This document shows, one piece after another, positions 1 through 6,546 of a stretch of DNA of 11,173 nt. This DNA is from Corynebacterium sp. (lineage in GTDB: Bacteria > Actinomycetota > Actinomycetes > Mycobacteriales > Mycobacteriaceae), in the NCBI GenBank assembly GCA_030450335.1, contig JAKDIS010000088.1:1-11173 (forward strand). Reading direction: 5' to 3'. The notes beneath the pieces are model-generated. The model did no database searches. It saw only the letters and a list, made by a program, of their open reading frames with translations, and was not told where the DNA came from. A program made the translations under genes and the position numbers. How positions within the stretch are numbered: the stretch's first letter is position 1; every line of letters begins with the position of its first letter.

Positions 1-28
1 CGCCCCCGCCGAATAATCGGCGGGGGCG
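1..28 (-). terminator. GC-rich hairpin ending the ribosomal operon
   Basis: A perfect 12-bp inverted repeat (1-12 with 17-28) closes a 4-nt loop (13-16). It lies about 60 nt past the rplO stop codon in the direction of transcription, where the operon should end. Any T-tract for the minus strand would lie left of position 1 and cannot be seen. On the plus strand there is only a weak TT after the stem, so it may also stop transcription arriving from the left, but less convincingly. Confidence 0.7.
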
Positions 29-49
29 GGGTTCATTCACCGGCGGTGT

Positions 50-72
50 CCGTCAGGCACGAGGCCCGACGG
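50..72 (-). other. Second 3'-UTR hairpin after rplO
   Basis: A 9-bp stem (50-58 with 64-72) with a 5-nt loop. In minus-strand RNA every position pairs, including one G-U. In plus-strand RNA the same position is an A-C mismatch. The structure is therefore better formed in the rplO transcript, fitting a role in its 3' end, such as termination or protection from exonucleases. It sits between the rplO stop and the stronger hairpin at 1-28. Confidence 0.4.
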
Positions 73-89
73 CTACCACACAGGTGATA

Positions 90-548
90 CTAGGATGCGT
101 CGGCGGCGTTCTTCACGCTACCGCCGGCAGCCTCGATCTTCTCCTTGGCGGAGCGGGAGAACTTGTCCGCGGTCACGTTCAGCGATGCGGAGATCTCGCC
201 GTCGCCCAGGACCTTGACGGGCTGGTTGACGCGGACCAGACCGGCGGACACGATGTCCGCCACGGTCACGTCGCCGCCCTTGGGGAATGCCTTCTCCAGG
301 TCAGAGACGTTGACGACCTGGAAGACGACCTTCGCCGGGTTCTTGAAGCCCTTGAGCTTCGGCAGACGCATGTGCAGCGGCATCTGGCCACCCTCGAAGG
401 CGGCAGAGACCTGCTTGCGGGCGCGGGTGCCCTTGGTACCACGGCCGGCGGTCTTACCCTTGGACGCCTCGCCACGACCCACGCGGGTCTTGGCGGTGTT
501 GGCGCCCTTGGAGGGCCGCAGGTCGTGCAGCTTGATGGGTTCGCTCAT
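90..548 (-). CDS. rplO: 50S ribosomal protein L15 (uL15)
   Basis: L15 is a large-subunit protein that binds 23S rRNA during late assembly. The 152-residue product has the usual length and layout. There is a glycine- and basic-rich extended N-terminal half (residues 13-45, with [17 protein letters not shown]), then [16 protein letters not shown] near residue 55. The C-terminal globular part contains the [10 protein letters not shown] and GDVTVADI stretches. The ATG at 548 lies 2 nt after the rpmD stop. A GGGGAG ribosome-binding site 5 nt from that start overlaps the end of rpmD, which suggests translational coupling. It is the last gene of the operon: two hairpins follow, and no secY is attached in the window, unlike in many bacteria. 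Confidence 0.98.
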   Translation of the reverse strand: MSEPIKLHDLRPSKGANTAKTRVGRGEASKGKTAGRGTKGTRARKQVSAAFEGGQMPLHMRLPKLKGFKNPAKVVFQVVNVSDLEKAFPKGGDVTVADIVSAGLVRVNQPVKVLGDGEISASLNVTADKFSRSAKEKIEAAGGSVKNAADAS

Positions 549-550
549 GA

Positions 551-736
551 TTACTCCCCTGCTACTTCCTCGACCTGGACCAGGTGGCGCACGGTGTTGA
601 TCTGACCGCGGACGATGGGACCGTCCTCACGGGTGACCGACTGACCGATACGCTTCAGGCCCAGCGAGCGCAGCGAGTTGCGCTGCTTCGAAATGGTTCC
701 GACAGTGCCCTTGAGCTGGGTGATCTTCAGTGCCAT
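551..736 (-). CDS. rpmD: 50S ribosomal protein L30 (uL30)
   Basis: L30 is a small large-subunit protein. The 61-residue product begins [13 protein letters not shown] and contains the family pattern [20 protein letters not shown], ending in the [10 protein letters not shown] helix/strand. I chose the ATG at 736. An in-frame GTG at 745 exists, but the AGGGAG ribosome-binding site is 10 nt from the ATG and only 1 nt from the GTG. With this start the gene lies 5 nt after the rpsE stop and 2 nt before rplO, in a tightly packed operon. Confidence 0.97.
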   Translation of the reverse strand: MALKITQLKGTVGTISKQRNSLRSLGLKRIGQSVTREDGPIVRGQINTVRHLVQVEEVAGE

Positions 737-741
737 CTCAA

Positions 742-1386
742 TCACGCTCCCTGTCCTGCGGCGCGGGCGCGCAGCATCTGAGCCGGGGCGACCTCTTCGA
801 GGGACTTACCGCGACGTGCGGCGACCTCTTCGGGGCGGACCAGCTGCTTGAGTGCGTCCACGGTGGCGTGGACGACGTTGATCGCGTTGTCGGAGCCCAG
901 GGACTTCGACAGGACGTCCTGGACGCCGGCGCACTCGAGCACGGGGCGGGCGGCGCCACCGGCGATGACACCGGTACCCGGCGCAGCGGGCTTCATCCAC
1001 ACGACACCAGCGGCGGCTTCGCCCTGGACCTCGTGGGTGATGGTGCCGGCGATCATCGGGACGCGGAAGAAGTTCTTGCGAGCTTCCTCGGCACCCTTCT
1101 GGATGGCGGCGGGGACTTCCTTGGCCTTGCCGTAGCCGACGCCGACCATGCCCTGGCCGTCACCGACGATCACGAGGGCGGTGAAGCTGAAGCGACGACC
1201 ACCCTTGACGACCTTGGAGACGCGGTTGATGGTCACGACGCGCTCGAGGTACTGCGAGCGCTCGTCCTGCTGGTCGCGACGGCCACCACGACGGTCGTCA
1301 CGACCACCGTTGTTGCCGCGGCCGCGGTTGTCCTTGTTGTCCTTGTTGTTACTGTCGGCGGTGCGTCCGCCGTTACGATCCGACAT
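742..1386 (-). CDS. rpsE: 30S ribosomal protein S5 (uS5)
   Basis: S5 lies at the mRNA entry and decoding region of the 30S subunit and affects translational accuracy. The product has 214 residues, against about 166 in E. coli. The extra length is mostly an N-terminal Asn/Asp/Arg/Gly-rich low-complexity tail (residues 1 to about 44) ahead of the S5 double-stranded-RNA-binding-like domain. That domain carries [18 protein letters not shown] and [15 protein letters not shown]. The C-terminal S5 domain has [15 protein letters not shown] and the [10 protein letters not shown] segment. I chose ATG at 1386 because AAGGA lies 7 nt upstream; the adjacent in-frame GTG at 1389 would be only 4 nt away. 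A 40-nt gap separates it from rplR. Confidence 0.98.
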   Translation of the reverse strand: MSDRNGGRTADSNNKDNKDNRGRGNNGGRDDRRGGRRDQQDERSQYLERVVTINRVSKVVKGGRRFSFTALVIVGDGQGMVGVGYGKAKEVPAAIQKGAEEARKNFFRVPMIAGTITHEVQGEAAAGVVWMKPAAPGTGVIAGGAARPVLECAGVQDVLSKSLGSDNAINVVHATVDALKQLVRPEEVAARRGKSLEEVAPAQMLRARAAGQGA

Positions 1387-1426
1387 CACGCAGTCCTTCC
1401 GTCGGTGAAAATATTGTCGTTGCGCA

Positions 1427-1831
1427 TTAGAACTTCAGACCACCTTCACGGGCGGCGTCGGCCAGGGCGGCGACACGGCCGTGGTACTGGTAACCACCAC
1501 GGTCGAAGACGACGGCCTCGACACCGGCGGCCTTGGCGCGCTCGGCGATCAGCTGACCGATACGGGCGCCACGGTCCTTCTTGTCACCTTCCAGCGCACG
1601 GACGTCCGGCTCGATCGTCGACGCAGCGGCCAGGGTGTAGCCCTTGGTGTCGTCGATGACCTGGACGTGCATGTGACGGGAGGTGCGGTGCACCACGAGA
1701 CGCGGGGTCTCGGGGGTACCGGTGATGTTCTTGCGCAGACGGTAGTGACGACGTGCGCGTGCGACGCGGCGGCGGGTGGAGATGTCCTTGCCCACCGGGA
1801 GGCGCTTGTTGCTTGCAGTGCTCTGTGCCAT
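1427..1831 (-). CDS. rplR: 50S ribosomal protein L18 (uL18)
   Basis: L18 binds 5S rRNA and, with L5 and L25, places it on the large subunit. The 134-residue product has a basic N-terminus (residues 18-35, rich in Arg, [16 protein letters not shown]). The conserved core is [19 protein letters not shown], then the [17 protein letters not shown] helix and the C-terminal [26 protein letters not shown] signature. The ATG at 1831 starts 2 nt after the rplF stop, so the two genes are probably translationally coupled. The ribosome-binding site in the rplF tail is weak. Confidence 0.98.
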   Translation of the reverse strand: MAQSTASNKRLPVGKDISTRRRVARARRHYRLRKNITGTPETPRLVVHRTSRHMHVQVIDDTKGYTLAAASTIEPDVRALEGDKKDRGARIGQLIAERAKAAGVEAVVFDRGGYQYHGRVAALADAAREGGLKF

Positions 1832-1833
1832 CT

Positions 1834-2370
1834 CTACTTACCCGTCTTTCCGACCTTGCGACGGATCTGCTCGCCCTCGTAGCGGATGCCCTTGCCCTTG
1901 TAGGGGTCGTCCTTCCGCAGACGACGGATGTTGGCGGCGATCTGTCCGACCTGCTGCTTATCGATACCGGTGATGGAGAACTTGGTGTTTCCGTCGACCG
2001 CGAAGGTGATTCCCTCCGGTGCCTCGATCAGCACCGGGTGGGAGTAGCCGAGGGCGAACTCGAGGTTCGAGCCCTTGGCCTGGACGCGGTAGCCGACACC
2101 GAAGATCTCCATCTTCGTGGTGTAGCCCTCGGTGACGCCGACAACCATGTTGTTGACGAGCGACCGGGACAGGCCGTGCAGGGAGCGGTTCTTGCGGTGG
2201 TCGTCCGGACGGCTCACGATGATCTCGCTGTCCTGCTGGGCAACGCTGATCGGAGCCGGGATGGCCTGCGAGAGGGTCCCCTTGGGGCCCTTGACCTCGA
2301 CGTCCTGACCGTCAATGGTGACGGTGACGCCGGACGGGAGGGCCACGGGGGCCTTACCGATTCGTGACAT
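1834..2370 (-). CDS. rplF: 50S ribosomal protein L6 (uL6)
   Basis: L6 sits at the base of the L7/L12 stalk near the sarcin-ricin loop and the factor-binding centre. The 178-residue length is normal (E. coli 177). Two L6 folds in tandem are seen: residues 1 to about 82, starting [15 protein letters not shown], and about 83-178 with the [14 protein letters not shown] segment. The C-terminal family signature [13 protein letters not shown] is intact. The start is well supported by a full AAGGAGG ribosome-binding site 8 nt upstream. A 15-nt gap separates it from rpsH. Confidence 0.98.
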   Translation of the reverse strand: MSRIGKAPVALPSGVTVTIDGQDVEVKGPKGTLSQAIPAPISVAQQDSEIIVSRPDDHRKNRSLHGLSRSLVNNMVVGVTEGYTTKMEIFGVGYRVQAKGSNLEFALGYSHPVLIEAPEGITFAVDGNTKFSITGIDKQQVGQIAANIRRLRKDDPYKGKGIRYEGEQIRRKVGKTGK

Positions 2371-2378
2371 TGCTTCGT

Positions 2379-2385
2379 CCTCCTT
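2379..2385 (-). promoter_or_regulatory. Strong ribosome-binding site of rplF
   Basis: AAGGAGG on the minus strand, complementary to the 16S rRNA 3' end over seven bases and 8 nt before the rplF ATG. It is the best Shine-Dalgarno sequence in the window. It suggests rplF is initiated independently of rpsH rather than by coupling, unlike rplR and rplO. Confidence 0.8.
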
Positions 2386-2784
2386 CTACCAGACGTAGGC
2401 GAGGACTTCCCCACCTACGCCCTTCTCGGTCGCCTGACGGTCGGTCAGCAGGCCATGGGACGTGGAGATGATCGCCACGCCCAGGCCGCCGAGGACCTTC
2501 GGGAGGTTGGTGGACTTGGCGTACACGCGCAGGCCCGGCTTGGACACACGGCGCAGTCCGGCGATTGAACGCTCACGGGACTGGCTGTACTTCAGGTCCA
2601 GGACGAGCTGCTTGCCCTTGGAGGAATCCTCCACGGCGAAGTCAGCGATGTAGCCCTCGGACTTCAGGATCCCGGCGATGTTCGCCTTGATCTTGGATGT
2701 GGGCATCGAGACGCTGTCGTGGTACGCGTTGGACGCGTTCCGCACGCGGGACAGCATGTCCGCGATGGGGTCAGTCATGGTCAT
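2386..2784 (-). CDS. rpsH: 30S ribosomal protein S8 (uS8)
   Basis: S8 binds the central domain of 16S rRNA. In E. coli it also represses its own operon by binding the rplE region of the mRNA. The 132-residue product begins [17 protein letters not shown]. It has the N-terminal domain with the [17 protein letters not shown] segment and the C-terminal S8 signature ending in [32 protein letters not shown] lies 8 nt before the ATG at 2784; a second in-frame ATG at 2778 is possible. It is the first gene of this operon. No uS14 gene lies directly upstream, and the adjacent gene is the divergent purF, so the spc operon is split here. Confidence 0.98.
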   Translation of the reverse strand: MTMTDPIADMLSRVRNASNAYHDSVSMPTSKIKANIAGILKSEGYIADFAVEDSSKGKQLVLDLKYSQSRERSIAGLRRVSKPGLRVYAKSTNLPKVLGGLGVAIISTSHGLLTDRQATEKGVGGEVLAYVW

Positions 2785-2868
2785 GAAAGTGACCTCTTGC
2801 CTTTCTCGTCACGGTTCCCCGTCCACCCGGGCGTCACCGCGCATTTGTGTCCGGCAACTCGACGCTCC

Positions 2869-2886
2869 CCGGACTCAGTAGTCCGG
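2869..2886 (-). promoter_or_regulatory. Perfect hairpin in the probable rpsH leader
   Basis: Arms CCGGACT (2869-2875) and AGTCCGG (2880-2886) are perfectly complementary around a 4-nt loop. It lies 85-102 nt upstream of the rpsH start. No T-tract follows on the minus strand, so it does not look like a classical terminator. A leader-RNA structure (for example a ribosomal-protein binding site) or a DNA operator are both possible. No direct evidence separates them. Confidence 0.4.
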
Positions 2887-2948
2887 ATTGCTCGCTGCCT
2901 TGTGTTCCGCGCGGCCGCAATAGGCGGTGGGCCTGCGACAAAGTGGTT

Positions 2949-2971
2949 CATGTTCAGAGAGTCTCGACATG
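2949..2971. promoter_or_regulatory. Imperfect 23-bp palindrome, possible operator
   Basis: Outer arms CATGT/ACATG and inner arms AGA/TCT are symmetric about 2960. Between arms, one position pairs as G-T and one is mismatched. It is about 165-190 nt upstream of rpsH and 215-235 nt upstream of purF. The symmetry resembles a dimeric regulator site, but I recognise no specific consensus. Confidence 0.3.
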
Positions 2972-3029
2972 CTGCGGTGTCGCGGCGCAATCCTCATCGG
3001 ACGCACTCGGCCCACAGCGAGACCTGTTC

Positions 3030-3058
3030 ACGCTACCAACCTGGGCAAACAAAGGCAA
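3030..3058 (-). promoter_or_regulatory. Candidate promoter for the rpsH operon
   Basis: On the minus strand, TTGCCT (3058-3053) and TAGCGT (3035-3030) are 17 bases apart, resembling sigma-A-type -35 and -10 boxes (the -10 fits TAnnnT). Transcription from here would give a leader of about 240 nt containing the inverted repeats at 2949-2971 and 2869-2886. Both boxes are weak and other start sites are possible. Confidence 0.25.
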
Positions 3059-3108
3059 AACCGACGTCCTCCGCCCACCGCCAGCCTTCCGCCCACCCCG
3101 CCCGATCG

Positions 3109-3136
3109 TTGTTCCGGACAACTATGGGCGTAGGCT
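3109..3136 (+). promoter_or_regulatory. Candidate purF promoter
   Basis: TTGTTC (3109-3114) and TAGGCT (3131-3136) are 16 bases apart. The -10 fits the actinobacterial TAnnnT pattern and the -35 shares only the TTG half with consensus. A start near 3143 would leave a leader of about 42 nt including a GAGGA ribosome-binding site at 3168-3172, 12 nt before the purF ATG. Confidence 0.35.
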
Positions 3137-3184
3137 CTACACCTGCATCCATCTTCCGGGACACAGTGAGGACACTCCAGCGCA

Positions 3185-4678
3185 ATGTGCGGCATCGTCG
3201 GCATGGTGGGTAACCAGCCGGTCAACCAGGACATTTACGACGCTCTTCTGCTCCTGCAGCACCGCGGGCAGGACTCGACGGGCATGGCCACCGCCGAGGA
3301 CGGCGGTCACATGCACCTCTTCCACGCCCGTGGCATGGTGCGGGAGTCCTTCCGCACCCGCGACATGCGGGCGCTGCTCGGCACCGCCGGGCTGGGACAC
3401 GTCCGGTACGTGACCCGTGGTGCGGCCTCCAACGAGCAGGAGTCGCAGCCCTTCTACGTCAACTCCCCCTACGGCATCACCCTGGTGCACAACGGGAACC
3501 TGACGAACACCCGCGAGCTGACCACGGAGATGCGTCACCGCGACCGTCGTCACCTCAACACCTCCAGCGACACCGAGCTGCTGCTCAACGTCCTGGCCAA
3601 TGAGCTGCAGTCCACCACCGGGCCGGACGACCTCAACGCCGACGGCATCTTCGACGCCGTCACCGCCACGATGGGACGGATCGAGGGCGCGTACGGCGTG
3701 ATCTCGCTGATCGCCCACCACGGGCTGCTCGCCTTCCGCGACCCCAACGGCATCCGCCCGCTGGTGCTGGGCCGTCGGCGTCCGACCGCCACGGGCGGTT
3801 CGCACGCCGTGGGCGGGCACGACGAGTGGGTCGTCGCCAGCGAGTCTTTGGTGCTGGAGAACGCCGACTACGAGATCGTGCGTGAGGTCGCCCCGGGTGA
3901 GGCCGTGTTCATCACCGCCGACGGCGTGCTGCACTCGCGCCAGTGCGTCGCGGACGCCACCCTGGAGCCCTGCTCCTTCGAGTACGTGTACCTCGCCCGT
4001 CCGGACTCGGTGATGAACGGGATCAGCGTCTACGACTCCCGCCTGCGCATGGGCGCACGGCTCGCGAAGACCATCGCCGAGCACGTGCCCACCGAGGACG
4101 TGGACGTTGTCATGCCGATCCCGGACTCCGCGCGTCCGGCGGCGATGGAGGTCGCCCGCGTCCTGGACCTGCCCTACCGCGAGGGGTTCTTCAAGAACCG
4201 CTACGTGGGACGCACGTTCATCATGCCGGGCCAGGCGGTGCGCAAGAAGAGCGTGCGCCAGAAGCTCAACGCGATGTCCACGGAGTTCGCCGGCAAGCAC
4301 GTCCTGCTCATCGATGACTCGATCGTGCGTGGCACCACCAGCTACGAGATCATCGCCATGGCGCGCGCCGCCGGTGCCCGCAAGGTGAGTTTCGCCTCCG
4401 CGGCCCCGCCGATCCGCTACCCGCACGTCTACGGCATCAACATCCCCGACCGCGCCGAACTGGTGGCCGCGGGACGGTCCGTGCCGGAGGTGGCCCAGGT
4501 GCTCGGCGCCGACCATCTGGTGTACCAGAAGGTCGAGGATCTGGAGGGGGCGATCCTCGACGGGCAGACGGACACCCAGCTCGACGGGCTGGACATGAGC
4601 TGCTTCGACGGCAAGTACGTGACCGGCTCGGTCACCCAGGAGTACCTGGACTGGGTCCGCGACAACCAGGACTCCTGA
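3185..4678 (+). CDS. purF: Amidophosphoribosyltransferase PurF, E. coli-like type
   Basis: Catalyses the first committed step of purine synthesis: glutamine and PRPP give 5-phosphoribosylamine, glutamate and pyrophosphate, in the cytosol. Residues 2 to about 235 are a class II glutamine amidotransferase with nucleophile Cys2 exposed after Met removal, HVRY (Arg74), NG at 103-104 and Asp129. Residues about 270-450 are the phosphoribosyltransferase domain, with the RTFIMPGQAVRKKSVR flexible loop (343-358) and the PRPP motif VLLIDDSIVRGTTS (373-386). There is no propeptide before Cys2. The four cysteines (2, 254, 263, 473) contain no CxxC pair, so no Fe-S cluster is expected, as in E. coli PurF (505 residues). 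Actinobacteria usually carry the Bacillus-type enzyme with propeptide and [4Fe-4S]. This one may be a transferred or second copy. It is probably co-transcribed with the nucleosidase gene 17 bp downstream. Confidence 0.93.
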   Translation: MCGIVGMVGNQPVNQDIYDALLLLQHRGQDSTGMATAEDGGHMHLFHARGMVRESFRTRDMRALLGTAGLGHVRYVTRGAASNEQESQPFYVNSPYGITLVHNGNLTNTRELTTEMRHRDRRHLNTSSDTELLLNVLANELQSTTGPDDLNADGIFDAVTATMGRIEGAYGVISLIAHHGLLAFRDPNGIRPLVLGRRRPTATGGSHAVGGHDEWVVASESLVLENADYEIVREVAPGEAVFITADGVLHSRQCVADATLEPCSFEYVYLARPDSVMNGISVYDSRLRMGARLAKTIAEHVPTEDVDVVMPIPDSARPAAMEVARVLDLPYREGFFKNRYVGRTFIMPGQAVRKKSVRQKLNAMSTEFAGKHVLLIDDSIVRGTTSYEIIAMARAAGARKVSFASAAPPIRYPHVYGINIPDRAELVAAGRSVPEVAQVLGADHLVYQKVEDLEGAILDGQTDTQLDGLDMSCFDGKYVTGSVTQEYLDWVRDNQDS

Positions 4679-4695
4679 GCGCTGCGCTCGGGGGC

Positions 4696-5316
4696 ATGCT
4701 CGAACTCTTCCGCGGCCGGGTCGCACCCGGCCAGCCGCTGATCGTCGTCGCCGTCGCCTCCGAGGCCGCCGAGATGGACGAGGACGCCCCCGTCCTCATC
4801 ACCGGTATCGGACGGCTCAACGCCACATTGGCGCTGACCGACTGCCTGCACCGCTACCTGCGTGCCGGTGGCCTGCCCAGCGCGATCGTCAACATCGGCA
4901 CCGCCGGGGCGCTGCGCCCCGGGCTCACCGGGGTGCGCCGGATCTCCCGCGTGCTGCTGCACGACTTCTCCCACGACGGCGTGGCGCGCCTGACCGGACG
5001 CGACGAGTACCCGCCGATCGACCTCGGTGCGCAGGGCACCGACGGCCTCACCCTGGCCACGGGCGACGTCTTCGTCGAGGACGGCGCCACGCGCGACCGA
5101 CTCGCGCAGGACGCCGACCTGGTCGACATGGAGGGCTACGCCGTCGCCGCCGTCGCCCAGTGGTTCGGGGTGCCGGTCGAGTTGGCCAAGGTGGTCAGCG
5201 ACTCGGCGGACGACACCGCCGGCGACTCCTGGCAGCTGGAGATGCCCGCCCTCGCCCGCGAGCTGGCCGCGCACTCCCGCCAGGCGATCGGCGGCCCGGA
5301 GACACCGCGCCCGTGA
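4696..5316 (+). CDS. MTA/SAH nucleosidase-like protein
   Basis: A 206-residue member of the nucleoside phosphorylase/nucleosidase superfamily, likely splitting the N-glycosidic bond of a purine nucleoside such as methylthioadenosine or S-adenosylhomocysteine. Visible family elements: IVVAVASEAAEM (Glu23, matching the E. coli Mtn Glu12 position), GIGRLNA (37-43), NIGTAGAL (66-73), DMEGYAVA with Glu146 (ribose binding), and VSDSAD with Asp169 in the place of the catalytic acid. All three key acidic residues are kept, so it looks active. Which base and nucleoside it uses cannot be read from the sequence. The ATG lies 17 bp after the purF stop with only a poor, too-close G-run, so coupling to purF translation is likely. 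The pairing suggests adenine salvage next to purine synthesis. A product name from the family alone would be 'nucleosidase'. Confidence 0.82.
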   Translation: MLELFRGRVAPGQPLIVVAVASEAAEMDEDAPVLITGIGRLNATLALTDCLHRYLRAGGLPSAIVNIGTAGALRPGLTGVRRISRVLLHDFSHDGVARLTGRDEYPPIDLGAQGTDGLTLATGDVFVEDGATRDRLAQDADLVDMEGYAVAAVAQWFGVPVELAKVVSDSADDTAGDSWQLEMPALARELAAHSRQAIGGPETPRP

Positions 5317-5322
5317 CTGCGG

Positions 5323-5339
5323 TAAGCATGTGCTAATTT
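5323..5339 (+). promoter_or_regulatory. Candidate leaderless promoter with overlapping dyad
   Basis: TAATTT (5334-5339) ends 6 nt before the ATG at 5346, so a start 7 nt past a -10 box would fall on the start codon itself. No Shine-Dalgarno sequence precedes that ATG, which supports a leaderless message, common in corynebacteria. No good -35 is seen. A near-perfect dyad, TAAGCA-TG-TGCTAA (5323-5336, one mismatched pair), overlaps the -10 box and could be an operator. It only loosely resembles iron-regulator (DtxR-type) sites. Confidence 0.4.
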
Positions 5340-5345
5340 CATGCC

Positions 5346-6503
5346 ATGTTCCCGCGCCGCCTGCCGTCCCTGTTCCTCGCCGTATCTGCCGCGTCCGTCC
5401 TGGTTGCCGGCTCGCTGACCGCCTGCGGCGTCGGCGCCGACAACGGTTCCGGCACCACCGCCGAGGCGCAGGAGACGTCCTTCGACACCGCCCTGGACGA
5501 CTTCACGGAGATGGCGGACGCCGGGATCACGGACCCGTACGGGCAGCGCGGGGTGTCGCACGCCGAGACCGTCGGCGACGTCACCCCGATCGACGGTGAC
5601 GGCAGCGACAGCAGCGCCGCGGAGGACGCCGAGCTGCCGGTGGAGCTCACCGACGCCGACGGCCGCGACGTCACCGTCGACGACGTCTCCCGGATCATCC
5701 CGCTCGACATCTACGGCACCATCTCGCGCACGCTGGCCGGGCTGGGACTGCGCGACAACATCGTGGGACGCACCGTCTCGTCGACCGAACCCAGCCTGCA
5801 GGACCTGCCGGTGGTCACCCAGGGCGGGCACTCGATCAACGCCGAGGCGGTGCTGAACCTCAACCCCTCCCTGGTCGTCGTGGACGGCACGATCGGCCCG
5901 GACGACGCCCTCAACCAGCTGCGCGACGCCGGTGTGTCCGTGGTGAAGATCAACCCGAAGCACACCATCGACACCGTCAGCGAGGACATCGACACCATCG
6001 CCGGCATCGTCGGACTGCCCGGCAACGGCGAACGTCTCGGCGAGCGTGCGGACACGGAGATCTCCCGCGCCGTCGAGGCCATCGACGACGCGCTCGGCGA
6101 CGTCCCCGGCGATCCGCTGCGCATGGCCTTCCTCTACGCCCGCGGCGACGGCGGCGTGTTCTACATCCTCGGCCCCGACGACGGCACCGACGACCTCATC
6201 GAGTCCCTCGGCGGCGTGGACGCGGCGAAGGAGGAGGGCATCGGCCAGGCCTCCCCCGCCAACGCCGAGTCGCTGGCGGACCTCAACCCGGACGTCATGG
6301 TGATGATGTCGGCCGGACTGGACTCCACCGGAGGGCTGGACGGCCTGCTCGCCAAGCCGGGCATCGCCCAGACCACCGCCGGGCAGAACGAGCGCATCCT
6401 GGCGATCCCGGACAGCCAGTCGCTGAGCTTCGGCCCGCAGTCCGGAGAGATGCTGCTCACCGCGGCGACCGCCCTCTACGGGGATGCAACCGACAGCGAG
6501 TAA
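5346..6503 (+). CDS. HmuT-like substrate-binding lipoprotein (haem/metal-chelate ABC type)
   Basis: Periplasmic-binding-protein-like lipoprotein of the TroA/BtuF fold class (385 residues). Residues 1-26 form a lipoprotein signal (Arg-rich start, hydrophobic core, LTAC lipobox), giving lipidated Cys27. Residues 28-95 are a low-complexity acidic linker. The binding domain begins near 98 (VELTDADGRDVTVDDVSRI), with a first lobe to about 200, a connecting helix 205-250 and a second lobe to 380. HmuT haem-binding proteins of corynebacteria use a conserved His and Tyr. Here His162 (TQGGHSIN) and Tyr264 (AFLYARGDGGVFYILG) fit in sequence setting and spacing, so haem is the best guess. A corrinoid or siderophore is possible. 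No permease or ATPase gene is adjacent, so it must work with a transporter encoded elsewhere. It lies 29 bp after the nucleosidase gene but seems to have its own promoter. Confidence 0.85.
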   Translation: MFPRRLPSLFLAVSAASVLVAGSLTACGVGADNGSGTTAEAQETSFDTALDDFTEMADAGITDPYGQRGVSHAETVGDVTPIDGDGSDSSAAEDAELPVELTDADGRDVTVDDVSRIIPLDIYGTISRTLAGLGLRDNIVGRTVSSTEPSLQDLPVVTQGGHSINAEAVLNLNPSLVVVDGTIGPDDALNQLRDAGVSVVKINPKHTIDTVSEDIDTIAGIVGLPGNGERLGERADTEISRAVEAIDDALGDVPGDPLRMAFLYARGDGGVFYILGPDDGTDDLIESLGGVDAAKEEGIGQASPANAESLADLNPDVMVMMSAGLDSTGGLDGLLAKPGIAQTTAGQNERILAIPDSQSLSFGPQSGEMLLTAATALYGDATDSE

Positions 6504-6504
6504 C

Positions 6505-6531
6505 TTGGGGGGCCGACAACCTCGCCCCCAA
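6505..6531 (+). terminator. Hairpin between the lipoprotein gene and the DUF6457 gene
   Basis: TTGGGGG (6505-6511) pairs with CCCCCAA (6525-6531) around a 13-nt loop, directly after the stop codon at 6501-6503. No T-run follows, so termination would be weak or factor-assisted. The stem also ends 7 nt before the GAAGG (6539-6543) that may serve the next gene. Confidence 0.35.
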
Positions 6532-6546
6532 CCCCCGTGAAGGTCG

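Larger units (their letters stand above)
2785..3184. other. Divergent promoter region between rpsH and purF
   Basis: About 400 bases without a convincing gene. Short open frames on both strands have unlike-protein composition and no good ribosome-binding site. The stretch holds a candidate promoter for each direction, a perfect 7-bp hairpin (2869-2886), an imperfect 23-bp palindrome (2949-2971) and, near purF, a pyrimidine-rich strand. It probably serves as the regulatory region for the ribosomal operon and for purF. Confidence 0.6.

Noticed and set aside
730..1659. Plus-strand open frame of 309 codons over rpsE and rplR
   Set aside because: It overlaps two certain ribosomal protein genes on the other strand and has a low-complexity Val/Thr/Ala composition.
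2781..2990. Possible 69-codon gene on the minus strand just upstream of rpsH
   Set aside because: It overlaps the rpsH start, has no ribosome-binding site or recognisable motif, and lies in what looks like a regulatory leader.
3124..3213. Short upstream frame (29 codons) overlapping the purF start
   Set aside because: Its ATG lies before the likely transcription start near 3143 and has no ribosome-binding site, so it is probably not translated.
3137..4726. Minus-strand open frame of 529 codons opposite purF
   Set aside because: It mirrors a clearly recognised gene, has repetitive Val/Gly/His/Arg composition typical of the antisense of GC-rich codons, and matches no family I know.
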